64,000 nucleotides of DNA, taken from positions 14,055,160 through 14,119,159 of the forward strand of contig JAULJL010000021.1 in assembly GCA_030761205.1 (NCBI GenBank), in the 5' to 3' direction. The notes beneath the pieces were generated by a model. It made no database searches, had not been told where the DNA came from, and was given only the letters and a program-made list of their open reading frames with translations. Of this stretch, positions 31,301 to 42,715 are shown one piece after another. The translations under genes were made by a program, and so were the position numbers. Each line of letters opens with the position of its first letter. Within the stretch, counting starts at the first letter, position 1. Source of the stretch: Fremontodendron californicum. Lineage: Eukaryota > Streptophyta > Magnoliopsida > Malvales > Malvaceae.

Positions 31301-32801
31301 TGATAACTCGTATAATTATATAGTTTTTAGTTATGTTTTATTATTGTTTTGTGTCAAATACGAGTTATTATTGTTTAGTCTAATTGTGTTTATGATCTTT
31401 TATATTTTTATGTAATTTGGTGTTTTTCACAAGTTTCTTTGAGTGATTTCAGATTACTAGTATTAAGGGCAAATCCAGTTCAGTTCCAGTTCCGACACCT
31501 TTTGCCATATCAGCTATATCTTGAGTTTCACTGAAGCAATAAGGCTGAACTTTGTATCCCTGTAAAGCTAAGAGGCATATCTATCTTTTTCATGTTTTAC
31601 ACTTCTTGAAACGGAGTCGTTTTCCCTAGCGAAATCGACCATCAAGTTGGCTGATGTGCAATGACGTCTGTTCTGCACCGTTTTGGTATTTTGACCATAT
31701 CTTCCGATCCACGTGCGCAAATGATCTGATTCCAACGGCTATGGATCCGAAACTGATAGGGGTATATTTTTCTAGAAGACCATTTTATCAGATCGAGCCT
31801 CCAACATTGACAAAATCGACCATCAAGCTGGATGATCAGAATTGTCATACAATATGACGAAAATTGTTAGAAAAATGCACCCACCTATTATACCTACCTT
31901 TGAAATTTGTAAAGCTTGTCTCTTGTCATTTAGCCCTCCAAAATGTGTATAAATAGAGGGCCTTGGATGAGTATTGGGATACATTATACATTGGTAGGAT
32001 ATTAGCCTTTGTAGTAAAATTCTCTAAGTTTTCTTCTTCTTTCCTTTCTCTAGTTTTCTTTTTTTATTTACTTATGCTTCTTACATTTCTTTTCATTTTA
32101 TTCATATCTAGTATGTGTTGCTAATCATATTGTTGAGGTGATGAGGTGAAGCTCTTGGTAAATGCTAAGGTTAGTCTCTTAAACATGAGCTAAAATGAAT
32201 CATCATTTATAAACACTAGTATAGATAATATTTTCTTTTGGTTTAAAATCATACTTGCAAAGTAGAGATCTTGATTCATTATTGACAATGAAAATGGCAC
32301 AGTAAATGCTTGGTTTCATAACCTTGATTTGTTGTAGACATATACCTTGGCATAAGGAATGCTTGGACTCTTTTTGTGAGTTTTGAGGACACCAAATGAA
32401 CATAATATCATATGCTATGGACGTTGGACAATTTGGACTGAATTGCTAAACCTTCCGATTGGAACCTCCCTTATGTGTGGATTTCAATTGTGTAATAAAA
32501 CAAGATTAATCTTAGCATAACACCAAGAGTGGATTCTCTAACCTCAACATCTTTTCTTATTGTTTTTTTTTATATCTTGTTTAATTGCTTTTATGTTAAT
32601 TTGTTTATTTTGTTCTCTAATATCTTGTTTACTTTCTTTGTTATTGATTCCCTAATATCTTGTTTATTTTCTTTTTCTTATATATTTATAAACTTATACT
32701 TACTAATACGCTTCCCTGTGGTTCGACCTCGGACACCCGAGAATTTATTACTTGAACATAACCTGCACTTGGGTTTACAACTCTTAATTGAGTTTCTATC
32801 A
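31301..32801 (+). repeat. Athila 3' LTR
   Basis: 1,501 bp, near-identical to 20820-22321, with the TATA box at 31948. It is followed by the second TSD copy GATCA. The downstream sequence is element B. Confidence 0.95.
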
Positions 32802-32806
32802 GATCA
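32802..32806. repeat. Right target-site duplication of the Athila element (GATCA)
   Basis: Matches 20815-20819. Element B homology to element A resumes exactly here. Confidence 0.95.
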
Positions 32807-33119
32807 TTCATTGCATATATCCATGCGTTGATTTGTTTATTATTTGCTTGCAACATGTTGGCAACGTGATTGCATTTATTACATTATAGTCAGCATGTTT
32901 CCGCTGTACATGTCTATACATCATATTGTTTAGGCTTCACGTGCATCAAATTGCACTCATGGCTCCTTCATCATGACACACACTTTGAGGGAATAAAACA
33001 GAAGTTGGGTTGGCCTTAAGAGTCTTTGAAAGAATTTCCATTTCAAATAAGAGGTGTAAGAAGTACTGAGTACCCTTTTAATACACGCTAGTGCTATGGA
33101 GAATGAACAAGTTGCCTAA
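32807..33119 (+). other. Element B spacer before gag
   Basis: Homologous to the reverse complement of about 10941-11260 in element A. It contains the short frame MENEQVA followed by a stop just before the gag start, as in A. No other gene is visible. Confidence 0.7.
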
Positions 33120-34496
33120 ATGGAAAGAATGGAAAGGGTACAGGAGGAATTGCGAGAACAGCTAGCAAAGTCTCAAGCAGAATCTAAAGATCAGATGACT
33201 AAATTGATGGAGCTAATGTCCACTGTAATCAAAGGATACACTGAAAACCTGGCCGCCAAAGAAGGGTTAGAAGCACGAAAGGGTCAGAATGAGGTCGTAA
33301 TGATGGATACCCAGAACACAGTTAACCTTTTCAATGTCTTAAATTTAGGTGATCTAGTTGAACTGGCAAAGTTGAAATTAGTTAATGGGGTAGAGTTGGC
33401 AGATTCTCATGGGAAATATCAGTTGCTAGATGAAAGGCTCCGGGCAGTAGAAAATATAGACGTATTCGGGAGTGTGGAGGCGAAAGAACGATGCTTGGTC
33501 TTCGATTTAGTCATCCCTCCTGAATTCAAGGTCCCTGACTTTGTGAAATATGACGGGACGATTGATCCACATCACTATGTTCTGCCAAAAGATGACAAGT
33601 CATATAGATAATGATAAGCTTCTGATTCACTACTTTCAGGATAGCCTCAGCGGGTCCGCAATTAGGTGATATAGTTAGTTGAGCAAGGATTAGATTCGCT
33701 CTTGGAATGATTTGGCTAGGGCTTTTATAAACCAGTACAAGCATATGACCGACAGGACACCTGATCGTCTCACTTTGCAAAATATGGAGAAAAGAGCTAC
33801 TGAGAGCTTCAAATAGTATGCTCAAAGGTGGAGGAACATGTCTACCTTAGTACAACCACCTTTGATACAAAAAGAAATCATCGTCCTTTTTGTGAATACA
33901 CTGCAGGCCCCATACTATGATAGACTCGTCGGCAATGCCTCAATGAATTTTGCGGATATAGTAATCTCAGGGGAGATGATTGAGAATGCTATCAAGAATG
34001 GGAAACTTGAAAGAGAAGGAACATCCAATGCCGAGAGAAATAAGACACCTAGAAAGAAAGAGGAAGATGTCCAAGCTTGGGAGATTTTGTCCCATATTCC
34101 CAATTTCCCTTAAATCGGTCGTGTTACCCTACTAAGGTATCTCCAAGCCTTTATCCTTACCTACCAACCCAAGCACCTAATCCTATACCAGCCCTTGCAA
34201 CAAAGCCTACTTCCAAAAAACGACAGCGGGAAAACCAAGAAAGAGTTCCAATCCCCATCACTGACCTGCTGCCATTACTAATAAAGAATCAGTACCTTAC
34301 CCCGATACCTTTGAAAATAGCTCCAAATCCATCAGCGATGAGTTATGACCCTGATAGCAAGTGTGATTATCATTTGGGTGTAGTTGGGCATTCAACTGAA
34401 AAATACAGACAACTAAAGGAAAGGATTGAAAGTCTTATCCGTGACGGTATTCTGACACCGGAGCTTATCAATCAATGGAAGGCCGCTTTGCCTTAA
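33120..34496 (+). pseudogene. gag: Element B gag, degenerate
   Basis: Three open pieces of one gag: 33120-33611 (N-terminal coiled-coil start to the beginning of the capsid core, FDLVIPPEFKVPDFVKYDG), 33838-34113 (capsid C-terminal part, VISGEMIENAIKNGKLE) and 34077-34496 (Pro-rich linker and tail CDYHLGVVGHSTEKY). The first break is a small deletion/frameshift near 33570. Stops lie at about 33670, 33690 and 33814, and another frameshift near 34080. The tail knuckle has lost its last Cys (Tyr in its place). It matches the gag of element A throughout and is dead. Confidence 0.85.
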
Positions 34497-36903
34497 ATCA
34501 GTTTCTTTCAGGTTTTAGGGGGAGAATTACTACCTTTGAAGGATGTCAATATGAGCATTTTGATGCATGTAGTTTCAGACTTTATGATGAAAACACTTGT
34601 CTCATGTCAACATTCATTAAATGAATTTTGATTTTTAAACACTATGTGTTTGTTGTGTTTTAACAATAATTTGAATTTGCAAAAACAAGCATTAAGGAAG
34701 TTTTAGTAATGAATAGTCTCAAGAATAATGACGATCATTGTTACAAATGACCCAATACCTTCTCCCCTCTCTTTTAACGCTTTCCCAGGCCTAAACCCAT
34801 TGAATCAAGAACACTTGAAAGACCTAATGCTTCAACAAATATTAATGATTGAACTTCATAAAACCATCGTCATCATAGAATAAGCAAAGATGTAGATCCT
34901 AGTCTAGGTTATGAACAAAGGAACGAACTTTTTGAAATTTTTTTGAACTCCTTGAAATTCAAACAAATGAGACTTTCTTTCAAGAATTTAGATCATGGTA
35001 ATTTGGTGTGTGTCAAGGTTGTGCCAAAACCATTCAAGTCATTTTCAACAACCACAAAACACTAATTGCCCAAACATCACTTCATGATTGACACCCTCGT
35101 GCACAATGATTAAACTAGATTATCCCATGTCCCAGAGAAAACCCGTTTTTGGGTCATATTTTCCTGGTCTCTTCAAAGAACTCAGATTTGAAACTCAGAC
35201 TTTTCAAAATAGACCTAGACTTGCTATGTTCCTTGTTGATACAAACTCTCATGGTTAATCAAATTGGGGCATCATATGTGGAAATGATGGATACATGGTG
35301 AATAAGGATGGACTAACACATGAATCATTGGGGCATGCGATAAAAAAAAAAACAGCAATAAAAGAAGAAAAATTGTGATATCATGCATATGAAAATTCAG
35401 ATGATTTCAAAGTGCAAAATGAAATTTTGATTATCTATTTCCCCTGGGGATTGCTTTTCAATGAGAATATTTGTGCTTGATATGAGAAATGGCCATCTTT
35501 CATATTCCTTTTAAAAAAAGAAATTATCCATAGTCACCCATCTTGAGCCAAAAGAATTCTTTCTTCTTTGAACCCTGATCAAGGATCACCCTCTACACTG
35601 GGGGCAAATGGGAGGAAAGATCTTTTTTAAAGATCATGGAGGAATGAGTCCTGGCTCAAAGACAGATACAAAGCAAATGGAGCACCGAATTAATATGGGT
35701 TCACTCTATCAAAAACAAAAGGAAAAGATGGCGAAATGGAAGCCAAGAACAAAAAAAGCGTGTGAAAAAGTATGGCAAATGAAAGCCAAAAGCGAAGAAG
35801 AAAAAGAGCAAAAGGAAAAAGGAAAAAAATCCAAAAGGGACAAATACTTCAAAGGAAATGATCCTTGATCTGATTACTCTCAACACAGATTTTGGGCCTA
35901 TTTATCCTTTCTTTTTGAAGCCCGAGCCAAGGCCTACATTACGTGCCATAAAAGCCCATTTTGATCAAGCATGAATATTTAATTTGAAGGGTTTTTCCTC
36001 AGGTTTTATCCCATCTCGTCGAATTATCATTTCACTAAGGAATAATTTAGAATTCTCAAGTGCATGGTAAAACAATGAAAAAATGAAAAAAGAGAAAAAT
36101 GGAAAGAATAGGACTCTAGGGCGAAAACCCAAAAATGGGAGATCTAGAGTAAAATGGGAATTTTCGATGCCATCTATGATAGTGTCGATACCACAAAAGA
36201 GAAAATCATATTGAAGAAGTGGCATCAAGGAACATCTAGGAATTCTTGAACTTCTCAAAGTGTCAACTCTCATTCGGATGATTGATTTCAAAAACTGAAA
36301 CTCTTTTTCTCCAAAATCAACTTTCCAGTTTAAACATACCAGCCAATCTTGATGAAAACTAAAAGAATGTAGAATTTGTTTGATTTTCAATGAATTCTTA
36401 ATTTATAAAACCTGTTCCATTTGTGAGCCTAGAAAGGACATACATTTTTGTTATGAAATTTCCTTTGATCAACCAAAATCTTGTTATACCAAGCATTGCC
36501 AATTCAAATTGAAAAACCCAGATTGACACTTAGAGAAGTTCTTAACAATGAGAAAACAAATAAATATATATATATATAATTTTTGTGGGGTTAATATTTT
36601 TGTTCAGAAGTTTTCAAAATGAGAAAACAAATAAAAATATATATATATATAATTTTTAAGCACCCATTCTTGATGTTGACATGAGACAAGGGTTTTTCTA
36701 ACCCAAAGGTATAGAACTGCTGGGATAGGTCTTGACTTCCAGATATGATAAGAAGAAATAAAACCCATTTCAGACCTCTGTTGATGAAAGATTGAAAACT
36801 ATTGAGTCAAAGAGAATAGCCAAAATGAATTGAAGACATACTCTGATTTGAAAAGGAAAAATGAATTGGAAAGGCTAAGCCAAAGTCTAGAAAAATGATC
36901 AGG

Positions 36904-37405
36904 GGCATTTGCATCTTTTCATGAAGCGTTTGCATCATTATCGATCATTACATTTGCATCATGTAGAAGCATTCTGCACGTTATCAAATCCTTGTATTTG
37001 CATCATTTAAAAACATTTGCATAATGCCAATCTTTGCATCTGCATCATTTCATAACGTAGTTGCGTTAACACCAATTTTCGCATTTGCATCATAAAGAAG
37101 CATTTGCACATTATTGACCTTTGCATCCTTCTGAGAAGTAATTGCGCTATTTAAGAATCATTTGCATTTATATATTTTAGAAGCATCTGCATCTTATTCA
37201 ACATCTGCATCTGCATCAATAAGCATCTGCATCAATCTAAGCCATTTGCATATACACCACGAAGCATTTGCATTTTACCAACATCTGCATCAAGAAGCAT
37301 TTGCATCAATTCAAAACATTTACATTTACATTTGCAATATGAAGTATGTGTATCCTATTAATCATTTGCACCAGCATCAAAAAGCATTCGCATCTTCTCA
37401 AAATC
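36904..37405. repeat. Degenerate GCATTTGCATC repeats in the 3' region of element B
   Basis: Around 20 occurrences of CATTTGCATC or CATCTGCATC with AAGCATTTGCA variants, spaced irregularly at 12-40 bp. A shorter equivalent on the other strand is at 6720-7110 in A. Confidence 0.7.
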
Positions 37406-37499
37406 TTTAGGTTAATTTTCAACAATTCTTCAAAAACCATTTTTAAGACCTTCGGGCATCATTTTTAAAGTAGCATATAGCGTATTTTTTCCAACTCAC

Positions 37500-38420
37500 G
37501 GGTAAGGCCTACGGGCACCATTTTTAAGACCTCCGGACACCATTCTTAAGACCTCCGGGCATAATTTTTTCAAATTACGGGTAAGGCCTACGGGCACCAT
37601 TTTTAAGACCTCCGGGCACCATTCTTAAGACCTCTGGGCATATTCTTTTTTCAAATCACGGGTAAGGCCTACGGACACCATTTTTAAGACCTCCGGGCAC
37701 CATTCTTAATACCTCCGGGCATAATTTTTTCAAATCATGGGTAAGGCCTACGGGTACCATTTTTAAGACCTCCGGGCACCATTCTAAAGACCTCCGGGCA
37801 TAATTTTTTCAAATCACGGGTAAGGCCTACGGGCACCATTTTTAAGACCTCCGGGCACCATTCTTAAGACCTCCTGGCATAATTTTTTTTCAAATCACGG
37901 GTAAGGCATATGGGCACCATTTTTAAGACCTTCGGGCACCATTCTTAAGACCTTCGGGCATAATTTTTTCAAATCACGGGTAAGGCTTATAGGCACCATT
38001 TTTAAGACCTTCGGGCACCATTCTTAAGACCTCCAGGCATAGTTTTTTTTTTTTTCAAATCACCGGTAAGGCCTACGGGCACCATTTTTAAGACCTCCGG
38101 GCATAATTTTTTCAAATCACAGGTAAGAACTACGGGCACCATTTTTAAGACCTATGGGCACCATTCTTAAGACCTCCGAGCATAATTTTTTCATAACACG
38201 GGTAAGGCCTATGGCACCATTTTTAAGACCTCTGGGCACCATTCTTAATACCTCCAGGCATAATTTTTCAAATCATGGGTAAGGCCTACTGGCACCATTT
38301 TTAAGACCTCCGGGCACCATTCTTAAGACCTTCGGGCATAATTTTTCAAATCACGGGTAAGGCCTCCGGGCACCATTTTTAAGACCCGAGCTTTATTCTT
38401 AAGACCTTCGGGCACAATTT
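37500..38420. repeat. 79-bp minisatellite in the 3' region of element B, about 12 copies
   Basis: Units begin GGGTAAGGCCTACGGGCACC and contain two or three CATTNTTAAGACCTCCGGGCA submotifs and a TTTTTTCAAATCAC end. Unit starts are seen near 37500, 37579, 37661, 37739, 37818, 37899, 37978, 38065, 38121, 38201, 38277 and 38356. The unit is hierarchical (a 24-bp submotif inside). It has no match in the equivalent part of A. Confidence 0.9.
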
Positions 38421-38520
38421 TTTCTCTCTTGAAATCGAACCCGTTTCCTTAAGACGGGTCGAGCCTTGATTAGTCAGGGAATTCAATTTAAGGACAAAAT
38501 CTTCAATTTACAGGTTTTTC

Positions 38521-38551
<31 letters not shown>

Positions 38552-38649
38552 TGATTGAAAACCCCTTCCCTTCTCTTCACATGTGATTTCACTAACTGGA
38601 CAAAATTAGTGTTTATTTATCTTTGCCTGAGTCCTGATTGTCAGCAATA

Positions 38650-38665
38650 GCCAAAGAGGGGCAGC
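38650..38665 (+). other. Polypurine tract of element B
   Basis: GCCAAAGAGGGGCAGC abuts the LTR start TGTAGACACC at 38666 and is the same block as in A on the other strand. Confidence 0.85.
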
Positions 38666-41600
38666 TGTAGACACCTAATTTTGTCCGGACCACTAAAACA
38701 GGTATGTTTTCTTCCTAAATTGATGTTTCAGAATGTAAAAAGACTTTTTTCATCCTGCAGGTGGTACTCTGAGATTTAGTTTAAGAGGGCGAGCATAAAA
38801 AGTCAAACTCAAAAAAAGTCAACCTTAAAAAAGTCAACCCCAAAAATTTAACTACTGAAAAAGTCAACCCACTTTCAAAATCAAGATTTGAAGTTCAATT
38901 GAAAAAATGGCAAAAGAATTTTGATAATCCAAGGTCTACATCGAAAGATATGGAGTTCGGAAGTTGGGTTATGGAGATTCAGTAGACAGGAAACCCTAAT
39001 CCGAGAAATTTGTAGAAAAGTGCTTAAACGATTGAATTGGTCAAAATTGAAGGTTCCAAATGAAAGATAAGCACTGACTACGGGTAATGGAGAAGCCACA
39101 TGAAAGAAAAACTGAAAGAAAAGTCAATCCGGGAAAAAATCGAGAATTAGGGTTTTTGGTTGATTTCGGTGAAATTGGGCAGAATTACAGAAATGGCCTG
39201 ACTTGGTAAGACAAAAGCCCTTAATGGATGAAGAGTGATTTAAAAGGATAGCCCAAGGCTCGGTTAGAAGAAAATCTTGAAACCGGACTTGTTTTGAGCA
39301 AAACCGGGTTTCAGAGACAAAAGGGTAAAATTGGAAATTTGGGAAAAATAGCAAATGAACTCCAAATCTTCTTAAAATTTGCAAATCTCATTTTTAAATT
39401 ATTTGAAAGAGATTGGTGAAAGAAAATCTTGATTCGGAGTTCGTTTGCAAAATGGCCAAATCTCGGGTCTCCTATGCAGTAATTAATGAACATAAATCCC
39501 GAAAAATAGCAAATGAACTCCAGATCTTCTGAAAATTTGCAAATCTCATTTTAAATTATTTGAAAGAGATTGGCGAAATAAAAAATTGATTTGGAGTTCG
39601 TTTGCAAAATGGCCAAATCCCGGGCCCCCTGTGTAGCAATTCAAGCAGATAAATCCCGAAAAAATACCAAATGAGTTCCAAAAATTATGAAAACTTTCAG
39701 ATCAGAATTTTAAATTATTTGGAAGAGATTGGTGAAGAAAAATATTGATATTGAGCTCGTTTAAAAAATTTTAAATTTTGGGGGCATAAAAAGGCAATTT
39801 TGGAAGAAAATATCCAAATAAATAGCAAACGGACTCGGAAAATTTTGAGAAATTCCATAATTCAATTTTTTATTATTTTGAAAGTATTGAAAAAAGAAAA
39901 TTTGAATTTGGAGTCCTTTTTCCATTTATTTGCATTCGGGGGCAAAAAGGTTATTTTACCCAAGCAACCGAAAAGGGCTTTTATTGCCTTTCAAAAAAAT
40001 CAATCTTTGGTTGGAAGAAGGAGTGCTGGCCGGCCAAGGCCCAAGGAAGGGAAGGAGGATTCTGATTTTTCAATCAAGAGGCCAAAAATGAAGAGTTAGT
40101 TAGTGATTTTTTGATTAAGCCTTTGCAAATAAGCCACATAGGCCAATGCATGAAGAGGGAGAGTGTCTAATCTGAGGGTGATAATTTCATGTTTTAAACA
40201 TCTTGGATCATTAGCCATTGGATGAAAATTTTTTGGAGGAAAAATGACAACATCCTAGTCTAGGAGAGAGAAATTTCGGCCACTACAAGGAATATATTTT
40301 CTTTCATTTTTGGCACTCTCATTTTAGCTATTCTCTCTTGATTTTGGCTGATTTTCTCTCCATTGTTGAAAAGCAAAAAGAAAAGTCTAGAAAATAAAAG
40401 AAAGTTTGAAGAGAAAAAGCTTGAACATAGCTTCTAGAGGTTGTTTTTAGGACCATACTCTTGCACTTTCTTTGATTTTCTCTTCTTGATTTGCTATTTT
40501 GATTATTATTTTGGTGAGTTTCTTTTGATTTTTCTTTTTAAATAAATGTTTTTAATGTTCTTCTTTAAGTTCTTTCTTCATCTTTTCTTAAAAAAGTTTT
40601 GAAATATTTTTTTTCTTGTTCTTTGACATGGCCGAATGGCCCAAATTTTTTAGTTGATGTTTTGCTTTGATTTTTCATGTTATTTTTTATATTAAAGAAG
40701 TCTTGATGCTTTAAATTTTCTTCTACTACATATACTTGAAGCTTGTTTTAATTCGGTTGCTTGGTTATTTCCATTTATGAGTCTATTATCATGTTCTTGC
40801 ATTTTTGATTTTCTGTTTTCAAAATGTTCAAGTTTGTTTATGTTTTATATTGTGAAATCCATGTGTTTGTGAAAATGCTTGTTAGTTTTCATATCTCTAT
40901 TTTATATTTGCATGATTTGAGTGTTATGTTTTAGTTAAGTATGTTAGTATATCAAGTGTTTGTGAAAATGCCATGCTTACTTTGGACATGAGGCCATTCG
41001 GCCATCTCACTCTTTTTGCTTTGTGTGTGCATTTTTGTTATGTTAGTTGATAGGTTTGCATTCTCATGACATTTGATTGAGTATTTGGTTTAAGCATGCT
41101 TTGTGTTTGTGTTATTGCCATGCATATTTTAGATGTTAGGTTTGGTTTGTTCTGCCATGCATATCCATGCATTTTAGACCTAGGTTGTATTAAATGCCAT
41201 GCAAGTTCATTTAGGTCTAGATCATTTTATTGATGCCATGCATTTTTCATGACATTTAGGTTTAAAATCATGCATTTCATGCATCATATTTGCTATATTT
41301 TTCATGCATTTCATGTCCATGCCACTTGACTAATGACTTAGGCCAATTAATGGTTCAAAGTCATGCTCTCTTGAGCATACATGTGGAAAATTAAAGAGTT
41401 GTCAAATTGATTATTCTACCTTTGTGATTTTTTTTTACTTAGCACATTTTTGTCTAACTTTTGAAAGGTGTTAGCTACTGTTTGTGAGTCATTTAAAGAG
41501 TCTTAAATATTTTTACTTTGATTTTTAAATGATTTTATCAAAGGGAAAAATGTGTTTTGGTAAAACAGTTTTTTTCACCCAGTACTCATACTTTCCAGAT

Positions 41601-41714
41601 TTTTTTGGGCAGTCATATTTAATCATAAATTAAGCCAATTTTTCACGTGTAGTTTTACATGTCCTGAGCCTCCAGCATTTGTTTTAGAGTTTTTGGAAGT
41701 TTTAAAAATAGGGT
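38666..41714 (+). repeat. Element B 3' LTR, truncated at its right side
   Basis: Starts TGTAGACACCTAATTTTG and matches the reverse complement of the A LTRs: GTCAACC repeats (38800-38870), 159-bp repeats (39330-39790), and the about 740-bp segment that the 3' LTR of A lacks (around 40000-40640). It stops at 41714, about 3.05 kb into the LTR. The distal part including the GGTTGCGACA end is missing. At the break an LTR end of the opposite orientation starts. Confidence 0.85.
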
Positions 41715-42640
41715 TGTCGCAACCTAAAAAATAACGAGTCTCATCGGAAGACTTTATTATTCGTTAAGCGTGACATTAAAAAAAACTGAGGAAAAGTTGA
41801 CTTAATTCCTCTAGAAAAATGAAAGTTCTAATAATGACCTTAAAAAAAATGGAGTCGCCACCAATCTTTTTTAGCTAGGTGTGATCGGCCACCTATTAAA
41901 ACCGGTTTTATAAAAATATTTTAATTAAAATATTTTAAAAACCAATTTCAAGTCTGCGTTTTAAACCAGAGAAATCAAAGAAGCGGGTTCGGGAGTCGGT
42001 TACGTGTGGGGAAGGATTAGCACCCCCACAACGCCCGTATAAATCGGTACCTTATTAATCGTGTGTTATCTCAAGTTTCTGAAAAAATTTGTTTTAAATT
42101 TAGTATTTCAAATTAATTCCCAATTTAAAGAAAAATAATTCCATTTTTTATTGAAAATGATCCGAAATTTATAAATTCAAAATTTTCCTATATTCCCCAA
42201 CAAACGTGGCAAAATATAGAAATTTTTATTAGTTTTGGAAAATTTTCCGAACCATTCTCTTTTTAAAGAAGATATTCCGTTATTAATAATAATTGATGAT
42301 ATCCTCCCCAGCAAACCCGATAGAGAACTCATGAATTATTTTAACTCGGGAATATCTTTATTTTATTGAAAGCCATTATCTTTTTTTGAAAACATTTAAA
42401 ATAAATGAATATGTATATGCATGACATAAATAAAATGACATAGCAAAGTCTAAATAATATAATGCAACCTAAATGACATGACATGATTTGAATGCCTTAG
42501 CATATTCTAAATGAAATGGAATATCCTAAGTTATATAATATATTCTAAATAAAATGAAATGACCTAGGTAACATAGTATATTCTATATGAGATGCAATAT
42601 TCTAAGTCATATGATATAATCTAAATGAAATAGAATAACC
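41715..42640 (-). repeat. Element C: LTR end fragment (minus orientation)
   Basis: Begins exactly at the LTR terminus TGTCGCAACC and matches the first part of the A LTRs, but with a single copy of the 707-bp unit. It ends near 42640 (AAATGAAATAGAATAACC), where gag-pro sequence takes over. Confidence 0.8.
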
Positions 42641-42715
42641 ACGCTATACTCACTATGCTTTATAAATTTCAAGAACTCACAGGCTTCCTTCTCACATACT
42701 GGTTCTTTCATTCTG

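Larger units (their letters stand above)
20820..32801 (+). mobile_element. Athila-lineage Ty3 retrotransposon with two extra ORFs, apparently intact
   Basis: An 11,982-bp element: 5' LTR 20820-22321, tRNA-Asp-type PBS, leader, gag-pol, a 178-aa Cys-cluster ORF, a 215-aa LOG-family ORF, a 1.8-kb non-coding 3' region, PPT and 3' LTR 31301-32801. The two LTRs show only about half a dozen differences over 1.5 kb, which points to a recent insertion. Lineage evidence: the protease motif LLDLGASVNLLP, the RT block YRKLNSVTRKDHFPLPF, the PBS type and the LTR length. The accessory ORFs take the place where other Athila elements have an env-like ORF. Confidence 0.95.
34497..38649 (+). other. Element B 3' region between gag and PPT: non-coding, no pol
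   Basis: Homologous in parts to 5941-9515 of A (reverse strand). It lacks pol motifs, so B belongs to the same gag-only family as A. It includes a Lys-rich frame (35608-35868), short (TA)n runs (36566 and 36640), a GCATTTGCATC field and a 79-bp minisatellite. Confidence 0.7.

Noticed and set aside
37500..38420. CRISPR-like array
   Set aside because: Units are contiguous diverging tandem repeats without unique spacers, in a plant retrotransposon. It is a minisatellite.
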